Below, piece by piece: positions 39,615 through 51,763 of a stretch of DNA of 64,000 bases (within the stretch, counting starts at the first letter, position 1; the number at the start of each line of letters is the position of its first letter). The stretch is from Nitrospirales bacterium (lineage in GTDB: Bacteria > Nitrospirota > Nitrospiria > Nitrospirales > UBA8639), in assembly GCA_022828225.1 (NCBI GenBank), contig JAJEJG010000023.1, positions 107,001-171,000 of the forward strand. Reading direction: 5' to 3'. Made by a program: the position numbers and the translations under genes. The notes under the pieces are model-generated. The model saw only the letters and a program-made list of their open reading frames with translations, made no database searches and was not told the origin of the DNA.

Positions 39615-41123
39615 ATGCAGATCAAGGCGGAAGAAATCAGTTCAATTATTCAGGATAAAATCAAGGGCTTCGATCAGCGTGTCGATGTGACGGAGACCGG
39701 CTACGTGATTCAGGTGGGCGACGGCATTGCGAAAGTCTATGGTCTCGAAGGCGCCATGGCCGGGGAATTGCTGGAGTTTCCCGGGGACGTGTTCGGGGTG
39801 GCGCTGAATCTGGAAGAAGACAGCGTCGGCGCCGTGTTGATGGGATCGGACACCGGCATCAAAGAAGGCGACTCGGTCAAACGCACGGGGCGTATTGCCG
39901 AAGTTCCGGTGGGCGACGCACTCGTCGGGCGCGTCGTCGATGCGATGGGGCAACCCATTGACGGGAAAGGCCCGGTGCAAACCTCGGAGACCCGGTTGAT
40001 TGAAGTGCGGGCCCCTGGCGTGGTGGAACGTCAATCCGTCAGCGAACCCTTGCAAACGGGGTTGAAGGCGATTGACGCCATGATTCCCATCGGCCGCGGG
40101 CAGCGGGAGCTGATCATCGGCGACCGGCAAACCGGCAAGACGGCGATTGCCGTTGATACGATCATCAACCAGAAAGGGCTCGACGTCTTTTGCATCTACG
40201 TCGCGATTGGCCAGAAGCGGTCAACGGTGGCCCGCGTCGTGAAGACGCTGGAGGACCATGGGGCCATGGCCTACACCACCGTGGTCTCGGCCACGGCCAG
40301 TGACGCGGCGCCGCTCCAGTTCTTTTCGCCCTATGCCGGGGTGGCGATGGGTGAGTATTTCCGCGACAACGGGAAGCATGCGCTCATCATCTATGACGAC
40401 CTGTCCAAACACGCGGTGGCCTATCGACAATTGTCATTGTTGCTCCGCCGGCCGCCGGGCCGCGAGGCGTTTCCCGGTGACGTGTTCTTCCTGCACTCCC
40501 GGTTGTTGGAACGAGCCGCCAAATTGAGTGATGAGAATGGAGCTGGGAGTCTGACGGCCCTGCCCATTATCGAAACGCAAGCCGGTGACGTGTCGGCCTA
40601 TATTCCCACCAACGTGATTTCCATTACCGACGGGCAGATTTATCTGGCGAGTGACCTGTTCTATTCGGGCATTCGTCCGGCCATCAACGTGGGACTGTCG
40701 GTGTCCCGCGTGGGTGGGGCGGCCCAGATCAAAACCATGAAACAGGTCGCCGGCACGCTTCGACTCGATTTGGCCCAATATCGGGAAATGGCCGCGTTTG
40801 CGCAATTCGGCAGCGAGTTGGACAAGGCGACGCAGGCTCAGTTGGCTCGAGGCGCACGCATGGTGGAGCTGCTCAAACAGGAACAGTACAAACCCATGCC
40901 GGTGGCGGATCAGGTGTTGTCGATCTTTGCCGGGGTCAACGGGTTTGTCGATGACGTGCCCGTCAACAAGGTGCGCGAATTTGAAGAAGGCCTGTTGGCG
41001 TTCATCAAGGAAAAACATCCTCAGCTACGGGAAGGCGTCGTAACCAAAAAGAAAATCGACGACGAGTTGGGCGGGCAGCTCAAGCAGGCCATTTCCGAAT
41101 ACAAACAGACGAAACAATTCTGA
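39615..41123 (+). CDS. atpA: ATP synthase F1 alpha subunit
   Basis: A 502-residue regulatory nucleotide-binding subunit. Walker A is [14 protein letters not shown] (about 170-183), and the family motifs [63 protein letters not shown] and [18 protein letters not shown] are all present. The catalytic-interface arginine is in the last motif region. The N-terminal helix ([17 protein letters not shown]) contacts the delta subunit. It is 15 bp upstream of atpG. Confidence 0.98.
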   Translation: MQIKAEEISSIIQDKIKGFDQRVDVTETGYVIQVGDGIAKVYGLEGAMAGELLEFPGDVFGVALNLEEDSVGAVLMGSDTGIKEGDSVKRTGRIAEVPVGDALVGRVVDAMGQPIDGKGPVQTSETRLIEVRAPGVVERQSVSEPLQTGLKAIDAMIPIGRGQRELIIGDRQTGKTAIAVDTIINQKGLDVFCIYVAIGQKRSTVARVVKTLEDHGAMAYTTVVSATASDAAPLQFFSPYAGVAMGEYFRDNGKHALIIYDDLSKHAVAYRQLSLLLRRPPGREAFPGDVFFLHSRLLERAAKLSDENGAGSLTALPIIETQAGDVSAYIPTNVISITDGQIYLASDLFYSGIRPAINVGLSVSRVGGAAQIKTMKQVAGTLRLDLAQYREMAAFAQFGSELDKATQAQLARGARMVELLKQEQYKPMPVADQVLSIFAGVNGFVDDVPVNKVREFEEGLLAFIKEKHPQLREGVVTKKKIDDELGGQLKQAISEYKQTKQF

Positions 41124-41138
41124 TCGAATCCACGGTCC

Positions 41139-43481
<2,343 letters not shown>

Positions 43482-43482
<1 letters not shown>

Positions 43483-43982
43483 TGGCGGAACCGCGCAAAA
43501 CCGTCTCTGTCAAAGTCAATGTCACTGCAGGTACGCCGGAAGTTCATGTGACGGCTTCGGTAGAGAACACACTGCTGTTGGAAGTGGTGACACCGGACAA
43601 GCTCTTGGTGAGTGAATACGTGGACCAGGTTTCCGCGCCCGGCGAGGAAGGCGACTTTGGCGTGTTGCCGGGCCATTGTCATTTTCTGACGACGCTTCGG
43701 ATCGGCGAACTGCACTACCGGATCGGCGAAGCCGAGCATTACATGTCGGTGTTGTGGGGATTCGTGGACGTGACGCCGAAGAAAGTCACCGTCTTGGCGG
43801 AAATCGCCGAGAAAGCCGAAGATATCGACGTTGATCGAGCCCACGCTGCCGTGGCCAAGGCCGAAGAGCGGCTCGAGCGCGGCAGGTTGCCGTCGGAAGT
43901 CGAAGAGGCCCGGGTGAGTCTGGAAAAAGCGCGCCTTCGACAAAAAGTGGCCGAGCGCCGCAAGAAGCAAGGGCACGCGTAA
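43482..43982 (+). CDS. atpC: ATP synthase F1 epsilon subunit
   Basis: A 166-residue rotor subunit and ATPase inhibitor. The usual beta-sandwich begins at about residue 30 (LLLEVVTPDKLLVSEYVDQV) with APGEEGDFGVLPGHCHFLT. A two-helix C-terminal domain follows (EDIDVDRAHAAVAKAEERL to LEKARLRQKVAERR). Before the sandwich lies an atypical 25-30 residue Val/Thr-rich extension absent from most epsilon subunits. It shares one base with the atpD stop, TAATG, so coupling is near certain. Confidence 0.93.
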
Positions 43983-44003
43983 CCGGTTCGTCCGGATACG
44001 GGC

Positions 44004-44999
44004 ATGCCGTACGTTGACACGCGGACGGAGATTGTCGTTTCGCCTGGCGAAGGCCCGAAGCGCCTCGACCATTTTCTGGCCAACCGCGATCCGGATTTCT
44101 CTCGAACGATCCTTCAACGCTTGATCCTCGACGGACACGTCACCGTCGGCGGGCAGCCCACTAAACCCAGTCATAAAATCAAACCCGGCGACGTCATCGT
44201 GCTCAGGGTCCCCAGGGCGGAACCGCTCGACATGCAGCCCGAGCCCATTCCCCTTGAAATCCTCTATGAAGATGACGCACTGTTGGTCCTGAATAAACAG
44301 GCCGGCCTGGTGGTCCATCCGGCGCCCGGCAATTGGTCGGGAACCCTGGTCAATGCATTGTTGCATCATTTCAAAACCGGGGCCGGGTCGTTTTCCACCA
44401 TCGGCGGCAAGGAACGGCCGGGGATGGTGCACCGGTTGGACAAGAACACGACGGGCATCATGGTCGTGGCCAAACAGGATCGAGCCCATGCGGGATTGGT
44501 CAACCAGTTCAAGCGGCATACCATAGACCGGGTCTACGAGGCCTTGATCTGGGGAGTCCCGAAGAAAGGCCGGGGGATGATCGACGTCGCCATCGGGCGG
44601 GATACCCAGGACCGGAAAAAATTTTCAGCGCGCACGACCCGGCCCAAGGCGTCGACCACGCAATACCGGGTGACGGAACGGTTTGAAAAACTCGCGGCTC
44701 ACGTGGAGCTGTTCCCGCAAACCGGCCGGACCCATCAACTGCGCGTGCATTTGTCGGCCATCGGGTGTCCGATTCTGGGCGATCCGACGTATGGGGGAAA
44801 GAAGGTGGGCGCAATCCGCGACGTGGTCATTCCCCGAGTCATGTTGCATGCAAAGGTGCTCGGCTTCGTCCATCCGATCTCGCAAGAGGCCATGCACTTT
44901 GTCGCTCCCCTGCCGGCTGACATAGCGGACGTGGTGAATCAATTACGAGGCAAGTACGTGCGCGACACCATGGACGTGGAAGAGGGACAAGGGCAATGA
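44004..44999 (+). CDS. RluD-type 23S rRNA pseudouridine synthase
   Basis: A 331-residue enzyme with an N-terminal S4 RNA-binding domain (KRLDHFLANRDPDFSRTILQRLILDGHVTVGG, read in two parts) and an RluA/RluD catalytic domain. The catalytic aspartate is D146 in MVHRLDKNTTG. GLVVHPAP, PKASTTQYRVTERF and QTGRTHQLRVHLSAIG are RluD-family landmarks. It probably modifies helix 69 of 23S rRNA. It overlaps the next gene by 4 bases. Confidence 0.93.
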   Translation: MPYVDTRTEIVVSPGEGPKRLDHFLANRDPDFSRTILQRLILDGHVTVGGQPTKPSHKIKPGDVIVLRVPRAEPLDMQPEPIPLEILYEDDALLVLNKQAGLVVHPAPGNWSGTLVNALLHHFKTGAGSFSTIGGKERPGMVHRLDKNTTGIMVVAKQDRAHAGLVNQFKRHTIDRVYEALIWGVPKKGRGMIDVAIGRDTQDRKKFSARTTRPKASTTQYRVTERFEKLAAHVELFPQTGRTHQLRVHLSAIGCPILGDPTYGGKKVGAIRDVVIPRVMLHAKVLGFVHPISQEAMHFVAPLPADIADVVNQLRGKYVRDTMDVEEGQGQ

Positions 45000-45436
45000 A
45001 TTCCAAAAAAGAAATGGACTCAGTACAAGTGCTGGATACCTTCGGTGAATTGATCGCGTCGGTGGCCGCGTTGGCCGCACAGGTCCCGGCCACGTCGTTC
45101 AGCGCGATTCCCGGAGGGATCCGTCCCACCGAAGAAGCCATAGAGAAATATGAAACGGTCGTCTACCGGTTCCGGGATCAGGCGGGACTGCCGTATCGGA
45201 TCCTCTACGCCTTTTTCGTGGATTCGCTCGAGGCCTTCGAAGCCGGCCGGATCTTCGATGCCGTACCGCCCCTGCTCCAGGCGATCGAGCGGTTGGTGGA
45301 TCTGCACAAAGAAGAAAAAGTCAGTTTCAATTCCGCGGAACAAAACCGCATTCGCGAGTTTCAACAACGCCTGGAAAAGATTCTCCCGGAAGCCAGCAAG
45401 CCCGAAGTGGATCTTCCCACACCCGAGAGCTACTAA
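44996..45436 (+). CDS. Conserved-looking protein of unknown function
   Basis: I do not recognise the family. It has 146 residues, no signal peptide and no membrane helix, and is predicted largely helical (ILYAFFVDSLEAFEAGRIFDA, then PPLLQAIERLVDLHKEEKV). The start overlaps the rluD stop (ATGA), so it is translationally coupled. Its position after atpC and rluD says little about its role. Confidence 0.75.
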   Translation: MNSKKEMDSVQVLDTFGELIASVAALAAQVPATSFSAIPGGIRPTEEAIEKYETVVYRFRDQAGLPYRILYAFFVDSLEAFEAGRIFDAVPPLLQAIERLVDLHKEEKVSFNSAEQNRIREFQQRLEKILPEASKPEVDLPTPESY

Positions 45437-45450
45437 CCCGCTCTGAAGCC

Positions 45451-45515
45451 GTCATTCCCGACGCTTGTCCCCGACTTGATCGGGGATCCAGTGCCTCTAT
45501 GAATCCAGCGTCTTA
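45451..45515. repeat. Dispersed palindromic repeat, family B (partial)
   Basis: GTCATTCCCGACGCTTGTCC, then GACTTGATCGGGGATCCAGT and GAATCCAGCGTCTTA. This copy keeps one arm and part of the loop. It lies between two convergent genes and could also act as a terminator hairpin. Confidence 0.7.
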
Positions 45516-45525
45516 CTCTTTCTTC

Positions 45526-46443
45526 TCATTCTTTCGTGTGCAGACTGCAGGCCTGCATGAGGGCTTCACGCGACGGCGCAAACCAATACGAACTCGTAAC
45601 CGGTTGGGAATAACGGATGAGGTGGTCGGACACCCCGTCTCCCGATACGCCGAACATGCGTTCCAGCAAAACCTGAAACCGATACAACTCGCAGGAGAAG
45701 GCCAGGAAATACAGGCCGTGCTCTCCGACCGTTCCATAAGGAGCGCTCCGCCGGACGATCTTCATCGCTTTTCCGTTTTCCTTGTAATCGGTCCGGCTCA
45801 CGTGTGAAGTCGGGGGCATGGCCTCGCCTTCGAGCTCGATGCTGTCAGGCTTGGTCCGGCCCACGACCCGTTCCTGTTCGGATTGGGAAAGGCTGTTGAA
45901 CGCGGGGAGGTTGTGCACCCACTGCTGGGACAACACAAAACTTCCGCCAGCACCCGTCTGCCCTTCGGGAATCAGCGCCGCCTCACTAGCCTTGTCCTCT
46001 TTGGGATTGGCCGTCCCGTCAATGAAGCCGATGAGGTCCCGGGAATCCAGGTACTGAAACCCGGCCAGGTCGAGCGAGAGCGTTCCCACCGTTCGCATGA
46101 ACGAATGGATAGCCAGCGCTACCTGCATGTTCACGTCCCGGCGATGGCTCTGAATCCAAACCAGCAGATCCCGCTGCGTCGAAGGAACGGAACAGCCATC
46201 GACTCCTGCAAGAGCCGAAAAGGGCCGCAACCCTTCAGGGTGCCACGCGGGGTTCACCCGGTCCCAGGCATCCTTGCCGAGTGCGATCACCGTCTCGGCA
46301 GTTTTCTCTCCTTGGATAGCCAATGCTGACGCGATCGCCCGTCGTACATCATCCGTCGTAGCGTCAGGCTGAAGCTGATATTCGAGGTAATAAAAATGTG
46401 TGTTGCCTTCAGTAAAAATCCCTGCCTGTGGAGATGACGACAT
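45526..46443 (-). CDS. Dyp-type heme peroxidase
   Basis: A 305-residue Dye-decolorising peroxidase. The distal motif GFIDGTANP carries the catalytic aspartate (D142), and H214 in PPTSHVSRTD is the expected proximal heme ligand. Further family segments are AGVDGCSVPSTQRDLLVWIQSH, FQYLDSRDLIGF, GGSFVLSQQW and YGTVGEHGLYFLAFSCELYRFQVLLERMFG. It has no Tat or Sec signal. No encapsulin gene adjoins it, although short Dyp proteins are often encapsulin cargo. Its own C-terminus (SLHTKE) lacks an obvious cargo-targeting tag. Confidence 0.93.
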   Translation of the reverse strand: MSSSPQAGIFTEGNTHFYYLEYQLQPDATTDDVRRAIASALAIQGEKTAETVIALGKDAWDRVNPAWHPEGLRPFSALAGVDGCSVPSTQRDLLVWIQSHRRDVNMQVALAIHSFMRTVGTLSLDLAGFQYLDSRDLIGFIDGTANPKEDKASEAALIPEGQTGAGGSFVLSQQWVHNLPAFNSLSQSEQERVVGRTKPDSIELEGEAMPPTSHVSRTDYKENGKAMKIVRRSAPYGTVGEHGLYFLAFSCELYRFQVLLERMFGVSGDGVSDHLIRYSQPVTSSYWFAPSREALMQACSLHTKE

Positions 46444-46557
46444 CGTGGCTTCCTTTCTCTCTATCCCCTATTCATTCTACCAGTTTCCTCGGCAAACTTC
46501 GTTGAAGACATCACGGGTTGACAGACCATTGAAAATAAGTGAAAAGGACGGTCGGAC

Positions 46558-46633
46558 GCGCCCGTAGCTCAATGGATAGAGCATCAGACTTCGGATCTGA
46601 GGGTTGGGGGTTCGACTCCCTCCGGGCGCGCCA
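46558..46633 (+). tRNA. tRNA-Arg (anticodon UCG)
   Basis: A 76-nt gene with encoded CCA. Acceptor GCGCCCG pairs with CGGGCGC; D-arm GCTCAATGGATAGAGC; anticodon stem TCAGA/TCTGA with the loop CTTCGGA giving anticodon TCG; T-arm with GGTTCGACTCC region; 3' end GCCA. It reads CGA codons, likely after U34 modification. TTGACA at 46518-46523 upstream could be its -35 element; no good -10 was found. Confidence 0.95.
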
Positions 46634-46812
46634 TGTTGTTTGGTGGACAGTAGCGGTTTGTCAGTCGCATTCATTCAAAATGGTCTTTATGTCCTTCCAA
46701 TGCGTTTCGACAAACCGAATGCTCGCATCGCTCCCTTCGAGGAAGGATCGGATTTCAGGTACACGATTTGACCAGGAAAAAACGTCGTGGCAGACATTTG
46801 CCCCCGTGCGTA

Positions 46813-48006
46813 TTAGCGCAGAAACGAAAGGGTTTTTGCCTTCGGGTATTGCTTCATTTTTGCAAAGAAGTCGGTCTCGGTGAGCTGTGTCGGCCACCCC
46901 GGATTGACGGCAATTTCATATCGACCTTCCCCGATTTTCTTTGTTGCGATTGCATTCAACTCTGCCAGGTTAAGTAGATCCCGAATCAAGCCTCCCACGG
47001 GGTCTTTCAACGTGCTGTAAGCACCTTCGGTCACTTGTATTAACCGATCAAGTCCCATGGAATCGACGTCCAGTAAGATCTCGAGAATCTTTAACTGGCG
47101 CTGTGCAATGACCCGTTTCCGCTTTGATTTCAGCCTGCCAAAGAGTTCGTACATCAGATCACGATAGAGCACCTTGGAGATGTGACGCTGAATTTGGGCA
47201 AGGACTCGCTTGCTTTGAAGGGCAATGCCCTTAAGACCGAAAATGAGGAAAGGCGTCAGATCGTGGCCGGACTGGCGGACTTCTGCCAAGGCGGCAAGAT
47301 ACGCATTTTTCTCGTCGTAATAATAATTGGACATCGCAATGAAGCAGGTATCGCGAAGCCCCGCCCGTTGGAGCATCAAGGCTTCCAAGGCCCGGGCGGT
47401 CCGGCCGTTTCCATCAAGAAAGGGGTGCATGGCTGCCAGATGATAGTGGGCCGCTAACGCCTGAATAATCGGATCGTGGTCCTGATACTCTCTTTGAATT
47501 GCCTCGCTAAATTGTCGAAAGGCTGAAACGCACTCTGCGCCTCCTTCGGCGCCTCGATGCTTGGGCATCCCAAAGTTCACGTTCTGATTGTCTTTCCTTA
47601 ACTGTCCGGGTGGGCAATGATCATCGTCCGCGCCCGTCACAATTGTCCGGTGAATATGAAAAATCAGATCTGCCGTGATAGGTCTGTCTTGGGGAAGCGC
47701 GGCAAGCCAGCGATAGGTCTGGACAACGGCATGGGCCTGTCTCTGAGAACGCGTGATTAATTGGTCTGGGGTTTCCTGGAAGGCCAGCTCGAATTCCTGC
47801 TCTGTAAATTCAGCTCCCTCAATCCGTGAAGTCCCGGCGACTTCGCGCTTGAGTTCAATGTCTTGCAACGCTTCAACCCAACGACGTTGATAAGGGACCG
47901 TTTGCAGGGAAAGGATTGCAGCCTTCGCTTCTGCATAAGCGCTGGTCAGATCCCTGCTACCACTATCAAATTGAATCCAGTTTTTTGGCATTTCATACTT
48001 GATCAT
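46813..48006 (-). CDS. Fic-domain AMP-transferase, class II (self-inhibited)
   Basis: A 397-residue Fido protein. The catalytic motif HPFLDGNGRTAR occupies 194-205. An N-terminal inhibitory helix motif TSRIEG (59-64, S/T-x-x-x-E) precedes the core, which makes it a class II Fic. The flap (NQNVNFGMP) and a C-terminal winged-helix-like region (IAQRQLKILEILLDVDS) are visible; this architecture is common in chromosomal and mobile Fic proteins. It is the only gene between tRNA-Arg and a tRNA-like remnant, a typical island position. Confidence 0.92.
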   Translation of the reverse strand: MIKYEMPKNWIQFDSGSRDLTSAYAEAKAAILSLQTVPYQRRWVEALQDIELKREVAGTSRIEGAEFTEQEFELAFQETPDQLITRSQRQAHAVVQTYRWLAALPQDRPITADLIFHIHRTIVTGADDDHCPPGQLRKDNQNVNFGMPKHRGAEGGAECVSAFRQFSEAIQREYQDHDPIIQALAAHYHLAAMHPFLDGNGRTARALEALMLQRAGLRDTCFIAMSNYYYDEKNAYLAALAEVRQSGHDLTPFLIFGLKGIALQSKRVLAQIQRHISKVLYRDLMYELFGRLKSKRKRVIAQRQLKILEILLDVDSMGLDRLIQVTEGAYSTLKDPVGGLIRDLLNLAELNAIATKKIGEGRYEIAVNPGWPTQLTETDFFAKMKQYPKAKTLSFLR

Positions 48007-48195
48007 AAATCCATTATATGCTCATATTATTTCCATTTCAATTTCAACATAGATTATCGTAACTTATTGTTTTTAAATATTTATATAACATTAAATATTC
48101 AATAATATATAATTCGTTTTAAACTTATTTCCTTTACATTCCAGAAAAAAGATAGGTTAATTATTCTGATGAACCTCTGAAGAAGGCGGTTGGAA

Positions 48196-48257
48196 GCACC
48201 CGTTGGATAGAATATCGGGCTTCGGATCTGAGGCTTGGGCCCCTGCAGGGCACGGCA
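48196..48257 (+). pseudogene. Decayed tRNA-Arg-like sequence
   Basis: GCACCCG, then TGGATAGAA, CTTCGGATCTGAGG and GGGCA follow the order of the intact tRNA-Arg 1.6 kb to the left, including the whole anticodon arm. The D-arm is shortened and the T-arm is lost, so it cannot fold as a tRNA. The 390-bp gap 48007-48398 holds this and a very AT-rich stretch (48010-48130); nothing else is seen. Confidence 0.7.
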
Positions 48258-48398
48258 TGAAGTTAAGAAGAGCATTCTAGGCTTCTAAAGGAGATTACTG
48301 CTAACATGACAGGGGAAGAGCAAGTTTCCTTGCCAAGAAACATCCTATCGAACCGGTGCGTGGGGGATTCATAAATTGACAATTGAAAAGGAGCGCAG

Positions 48399-49098
48399 AT
48401 GAACCCAATAGAGAAATCCTTGGACATCAACATTTATCCTCCCGAAGTCCAAGGGACCGGCGCGTTCGATGGCGGAAGGATTACCGAAACCAAGCCTCTT
48501 GGGTTTCCAGGGGACGGTCCCGAAGTTCCCCATACGGGTCCCCTGTTTTACTGGGCCTGGGCCACGGCCATGGGCTACGGGAAGATCGGCCTTCATCCTC
48601 ATCAGGCCTTCGAAATCATGAGTTATGCCCTCAAAGGCGAAATCGGCCATTACGATACCATGGGCAATCGCAGCCGGGTGAAAGCCGGAGGCGCGCAGGT
48701 GATGCAGACGGGGTCGGGCGTCTCTCATGAAGAGGAAACGGTCAGCGATCACAATGAATTTTTTCAGATCTGGTTCGAGCCGGACCTGAACAAAGCCGTT
48801 CGCCGGACGCCGACGTATGCGGAATTTCGCCATGAGGATTTTCCCGTCGCGGTTCAAAACGGGGTGACTATCAAGCACGTCATCGGGAACGGCGCGCCGG
48901 TATCGATCCAGGTGGAGGCGGCCATGCAGGATATTCTCATTCCGTCGGGTCATCGGTACCGGCGGGAACTTTCCGCGAACCGCACCGTGGCCGTGGTGGT
49001 CATTGTTCCACGGGGAGCACAGCGTTCCGCTTCGTCTCGCGATGATCGAGGTTCCCTCAGAGGTGGATTACCCATTGTACAAGGAACAACGGCGTTGA
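48399..49098 (+). pseudogene. Pirin-family protein, frameshifted near the C-terminus
   Basis: A cupin-fold pirin of about 230 residues. ATG 48399 follows AAAGGAGCG. The pirin core is clear: IGLHPHQAFEIMSYALKGEIGHYD, GGAQVMQTGSGVSHEE and EFFQIWFEPDL, with the metal-binding His/Glu set. In frame, the protein continues past 49008 into non-family sequence up to 49139. One base less at 49008 restores the frame HGEHSVPLRLAMIEVPSEVD with stop at 49096-49098, the expected pirin ending. So a one-base insertion truncates or garbles the last 30 residues; the cupin core may still fold. Confidence 0.8.
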
Positions 49099-49246
49099 GA
49101 GATCCCGTAGCCGGCACGAGGCCCCCGTCGGCGCAATAAACGCATGTGGTCAGGCGACATTCCATCAATCTCATACAAAAGCAGTTCGAACAATATGTCC
49201 GTTTTCATCACCTGTTTCTGAATTTCTCAACGAAAGGAGAATAACG

Positions 49247-49483
49247 ATGGCAGATCCAATCATTGCGCAACGCGCGCCCTATGTGATGGAGGTTGAACCC
49301 GGGAAATACTATTGGTGCCGGTGCGGCCGGTCCAAGAATCAACCGTTCTGTGACGGCTCGCACGAGGGAACCGAGTTCACGCCCGTGGAGGTGGACATCC
49401 CTGAAAAAAAACAGGTCGCGTTTTGCGGATGCAAGCGCACGGGCACTCCACCATTTTGTGATGGTACGCATTCGACTCTCTGA
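49247..49483 (+). CDS. CDGSH iron-sulfur protein with two CDGSH motifs
   Basis: A 78-residue redox protein. Two [2Fe-2S]-binding motifs are seen: CRCGRSKNQPFCDGSH (about 24-39) and CGCKRTGTPPFCDGTH (about 60-75), each with the C-x-C, C and H ligands. This tandem form is typical of small bacterial CDGSH proteins. AAAGGAG stands 9 bases before the ATG. It lies between pirin and amt, without clear operon evidence. Confidence 0.94.
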   Translation: MADPIIAQRAPYVMEVEPGKYYWCRCGRSKNQPFCDGSHEGTEFTPVEVDIPEKKQVAFCGCKRTGTPPFCDGTHSTL

Positions 49484-49586
49484 TAGTGGTCTGAGCACGA
49501 GAAGGTGTACTCACCCAATTCCTCCTTATTGACAACAGTGTCCCGTCTGCTATGATTCGGGGCATCACGCACAAAGGGGAGGAAGT

Positions 49587-50864
49587 ATGAGTTTCGTCCT
49601 CAACACCTTTTCGTTCTTGGTTTGGGGCGCGCTGGTGATGTGGATGTGCGCCGGCTTCACCATGCTGGAGTCCGGGTCCGTCCGCACGAAGAACGCCTCC
49701 GTCATCTGTCTGAAGAACATCGGCCTCTACGCGATCGCGGGGCTCGCCTACTTCGTAATCGGCTACAACCTGATGTACGTGGACGTCGGGTCCTGGATCG
49801 GCTCCTTCAAATTTCTCTACGGTCCTTCCGCTGAAGAAATCGCCCTGCTCAAGGGCGATGCCTCCATGGAAAAAGCGGTCGTCGAGAACGGCTACTCCGT
49901 CATGTCTGACTGGTTTTTCCAGATGGTGTTCGTGGCGACCACGGCCTCCATCGTCTCGGGAACGTTGGCCGAACGGGTCAAACTCTGGTCGTTCTTCCTG
50001 TTTACGTTGGTCCTCACCGCGTTCATCTATCCGGTGGTCGGCGCGTGGACGTGGGGCGGCGGCTGGCTCAACCAGATGGGGTTTCAGGATTTCGCCGGAT
50101 CCACCATCGTGCATTCCACCGGCGGCTGGGCGGCGTTGGCCGGGGCGATCGTGGTGGGACCCAGACTCAGGAAGTTCCGGCCGGATGGTACGGTCAAGTC
50201 CACACCGCCCTCGAACGTGCCCGCGGTCACGCTGGGCGTGTTCATTCTCTGGCTGGGCTGGTTCGGGTTCAATGGAGGTTCGCAACTGGCACTGGCAGGG
50301 GTCGGCGATGCCGTGGCTATCAGCATTATCCTCGTGAATACGAATCTGGCCGCAGCGGCGGGGGTGATGGCGGCGATTTCCGTGTCCAGACCAATTTTGG
50401 GCCGGTATGACCTGTTTGCGGGTCTCAACGGGGCGATTGCCGGGCTGGTATCGATTACCGCCGGTCCCGATATTGTCGAGCATCACTGGGCGATCATCAT
50501 TGGGGCGGCCGGCGGGGTGCTGTGTACGGCGGGGATCAGGCTCCTGGAAACCCTGAAGATTGACGATGTCGTCGGCGCCGTGCCGGCCCATCTCGTGGCC
50601 GGGATGTGGGGCACGCTGGCCGTGTGTATTGCTGCCGGCGGCAACGTGGGAGTGCAACTTCTGGGGATCGTCGCGATCGGGGCTTTTGTGTTCGGCACCT
50701 CATGGATCCTGTGGTTGATTATCGATAAGACGATCAAGGCCCGGGTTTCGCAGCACGTGGAGGAACTCGGTCAGGACGTGGCGGAGTTGGGCATTGAGGC
50801 CTATCCCGAATTTCTGGTTATCCCGGATGCCGATGACGTCGCTGAACTCAAACAGAATAAGTAA
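49587..50864 (+). CDS. amt: Ammonium transporter (Amt family)
   Basis: A 425-residue channel for NH4+/NH3 uptake. The twin-histidine pore is marked by H176 in GSTIVHSTGGWAALAGA and by the histidine of VVGAVPAHLVAGMWGTL near residue 331. MLESGSVRTKNA on the N-terminal side and GWFGFNGGSQLALA are Amt family signatures. About 11 membrane helices fit. No glnK gene is seen next to it. AGGGGAGGAAGT precedes the ATG. An ammonium transporter is expected in a nitrogen-cycling organism but is also widespread elsewhere. Confidence 0.95.
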   Translation: MSFVLNTFSFLVWGALVMWMCAGFTMLESGSVRTKNASVICLKNIGLYAIAGLAYFVIGYNLMYVDVGSWIGSFKFLYGPSAEEIALLKGDASMEKAVVENGYSVMSDWFFQMVFVATTASIVSGTLAERVKLWSFFLFTLVLTAFIYPVVGAWTWGGGWLNQMGFQDFAGSTIVHSTGGWAALAGAIVVGPRLRKFRPDGTVKSTPPSNVPAVTLGVFILWLGWFGFNGGSQLALAGVGDAVAISIILVNTNLAAAAGVMAAISVSRPILGRYDLFAGLNGAIAGLVSITAGPDIVEHHWAIIIGAAGGVLCTAGIRLLETLKIDDVVGAVPAHLVAGMWGTLAVCIAAGGNVGVQLLGIVAIGAFVFGTSWILWLIIDKTIKARVSQHVEELGQDVAELGIEAYPEFLVIPDADDVAELKQNK

Positions 50865-50907
50865 GGTCGTCCTGAAAGAAAATCATAAGAGGTTCTCTCC
50901 AGCGACG

Positions 50908-51693
50908 ATGTTACACCGACTCGCAGCATTCATACTGGTTCTGTTTATCCCCTCACTCTGTCTTGCCGAAATCCAATCCAAGGTGATCTCCTATCAACAC
51001 GGCGACGTGCAACTCGAAGGGTTTTTGGCATGGGATGACGCCCGAACGGGCAAACGACCCGGCATCCTGGTGGTGCACGAGTGGTGGGGCTTGAACGAGT
51101 ATGCCCGCGACCGGGCCCGGCAACTGGCGGCTCTCGGGTACGCGGCCTTTGCCGTGGACATGTATGGAAAAGGCCAGGTCACGACCCATCCGGACCAGGC
51201 CGCAACCTGGATGAAGCAGGTGCAGGCCGACGTAAAGCAATGGCAAGGTCGAGCCCGTACCGGGCTGGCCGTGTTGCAAAGCCAGGAGATGGTCGATCCG
51301 CAACGCCTTGCGGCGATTGGCTATTGCTTCGGCGGCGCCACGGTACTTCAGTTGGCCTACAGCGGGGCCGACGTGAAGGGCGTGGTGAGCTTTCACGGGG
51401 CATTGCCGATGCCAACCGGGCAGCAAGCCCAAGGCGCCGACACGAAAATCCTCATTGCCCACGGCAATGCCGATCCGTTTCTCACCGAAGAGCACGTGCG
51501 CAAATTCCGACAGGCTTTGGATGCCGCAAATCTGGATTGGCAGATGGTGGTCTACGCCGGGGCCCGACACAGTTTCACCAATCCCGGTGCGGATGCTCAC
51601 GGCATAGATGCCTTGAAGTACAACCGGCAAGCCGATGTGCGATCCTGGAAACACATGCAGCTCTTTTTTGAAGAACTGTTCCAGGGTTCCTGA
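50908..51693 (+). CDS. Secreted dienelactone hydrolase-family protein
   Basis: A 261-residue alpha/beta hydrolase. The start at 50908 gives a clean signal peptide, MLHRLAAFILVLFIPSLCLA. The catalytic triad is C140 in AAIGYCFGGATV, D189 in GNADPF and H221 in GARHSF, the arrangement of dienelactone hydrolases. HEWWGLNEYARDRARQLAALGYAAFAVDMYG is a further family block. The substrate is unknown; periplasmic homologues act on esters or cyclic lactones. It follows amt by 43 bp. Confidence 0.92.
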   Translation: MLHRLAAFILVLFIPSLCLAEIQSKVISYQHGDVQLEGFLAWDDARTGKRPGILVVHEWWGLNEYARDRARQLAALGYAAFAVDMYGKGQVTTHPDQAATWMKQVQADVKQWQGRARTGLAVLQSQEMVDPQRLAAIGYCFGGATVLQLAYSGADVKGVVSFHGALPMPTGQQAQGADTKILIAHGNADPFLTEEHVRKFRQALDAANLDWQMVVYAGARHSFTNPGADAHGIDALKYNRQADVRSWKHMQLFFEELFQGS

Positions 51694-51763
51694 CCCGAGC
51701 CGTACCCGTCCCTGACGACCGGCCTATTGTGACAAACCGGCTTAACCCGATCTGTCTCCCCCT

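Noticed and set aside
46661-46897. 78-residue minus-strand frame after the Fic gene
   Set aside because: GTG start without ribosome-binding site, overlaps the Fic 3' end in another frame, and I see no recognisable family.
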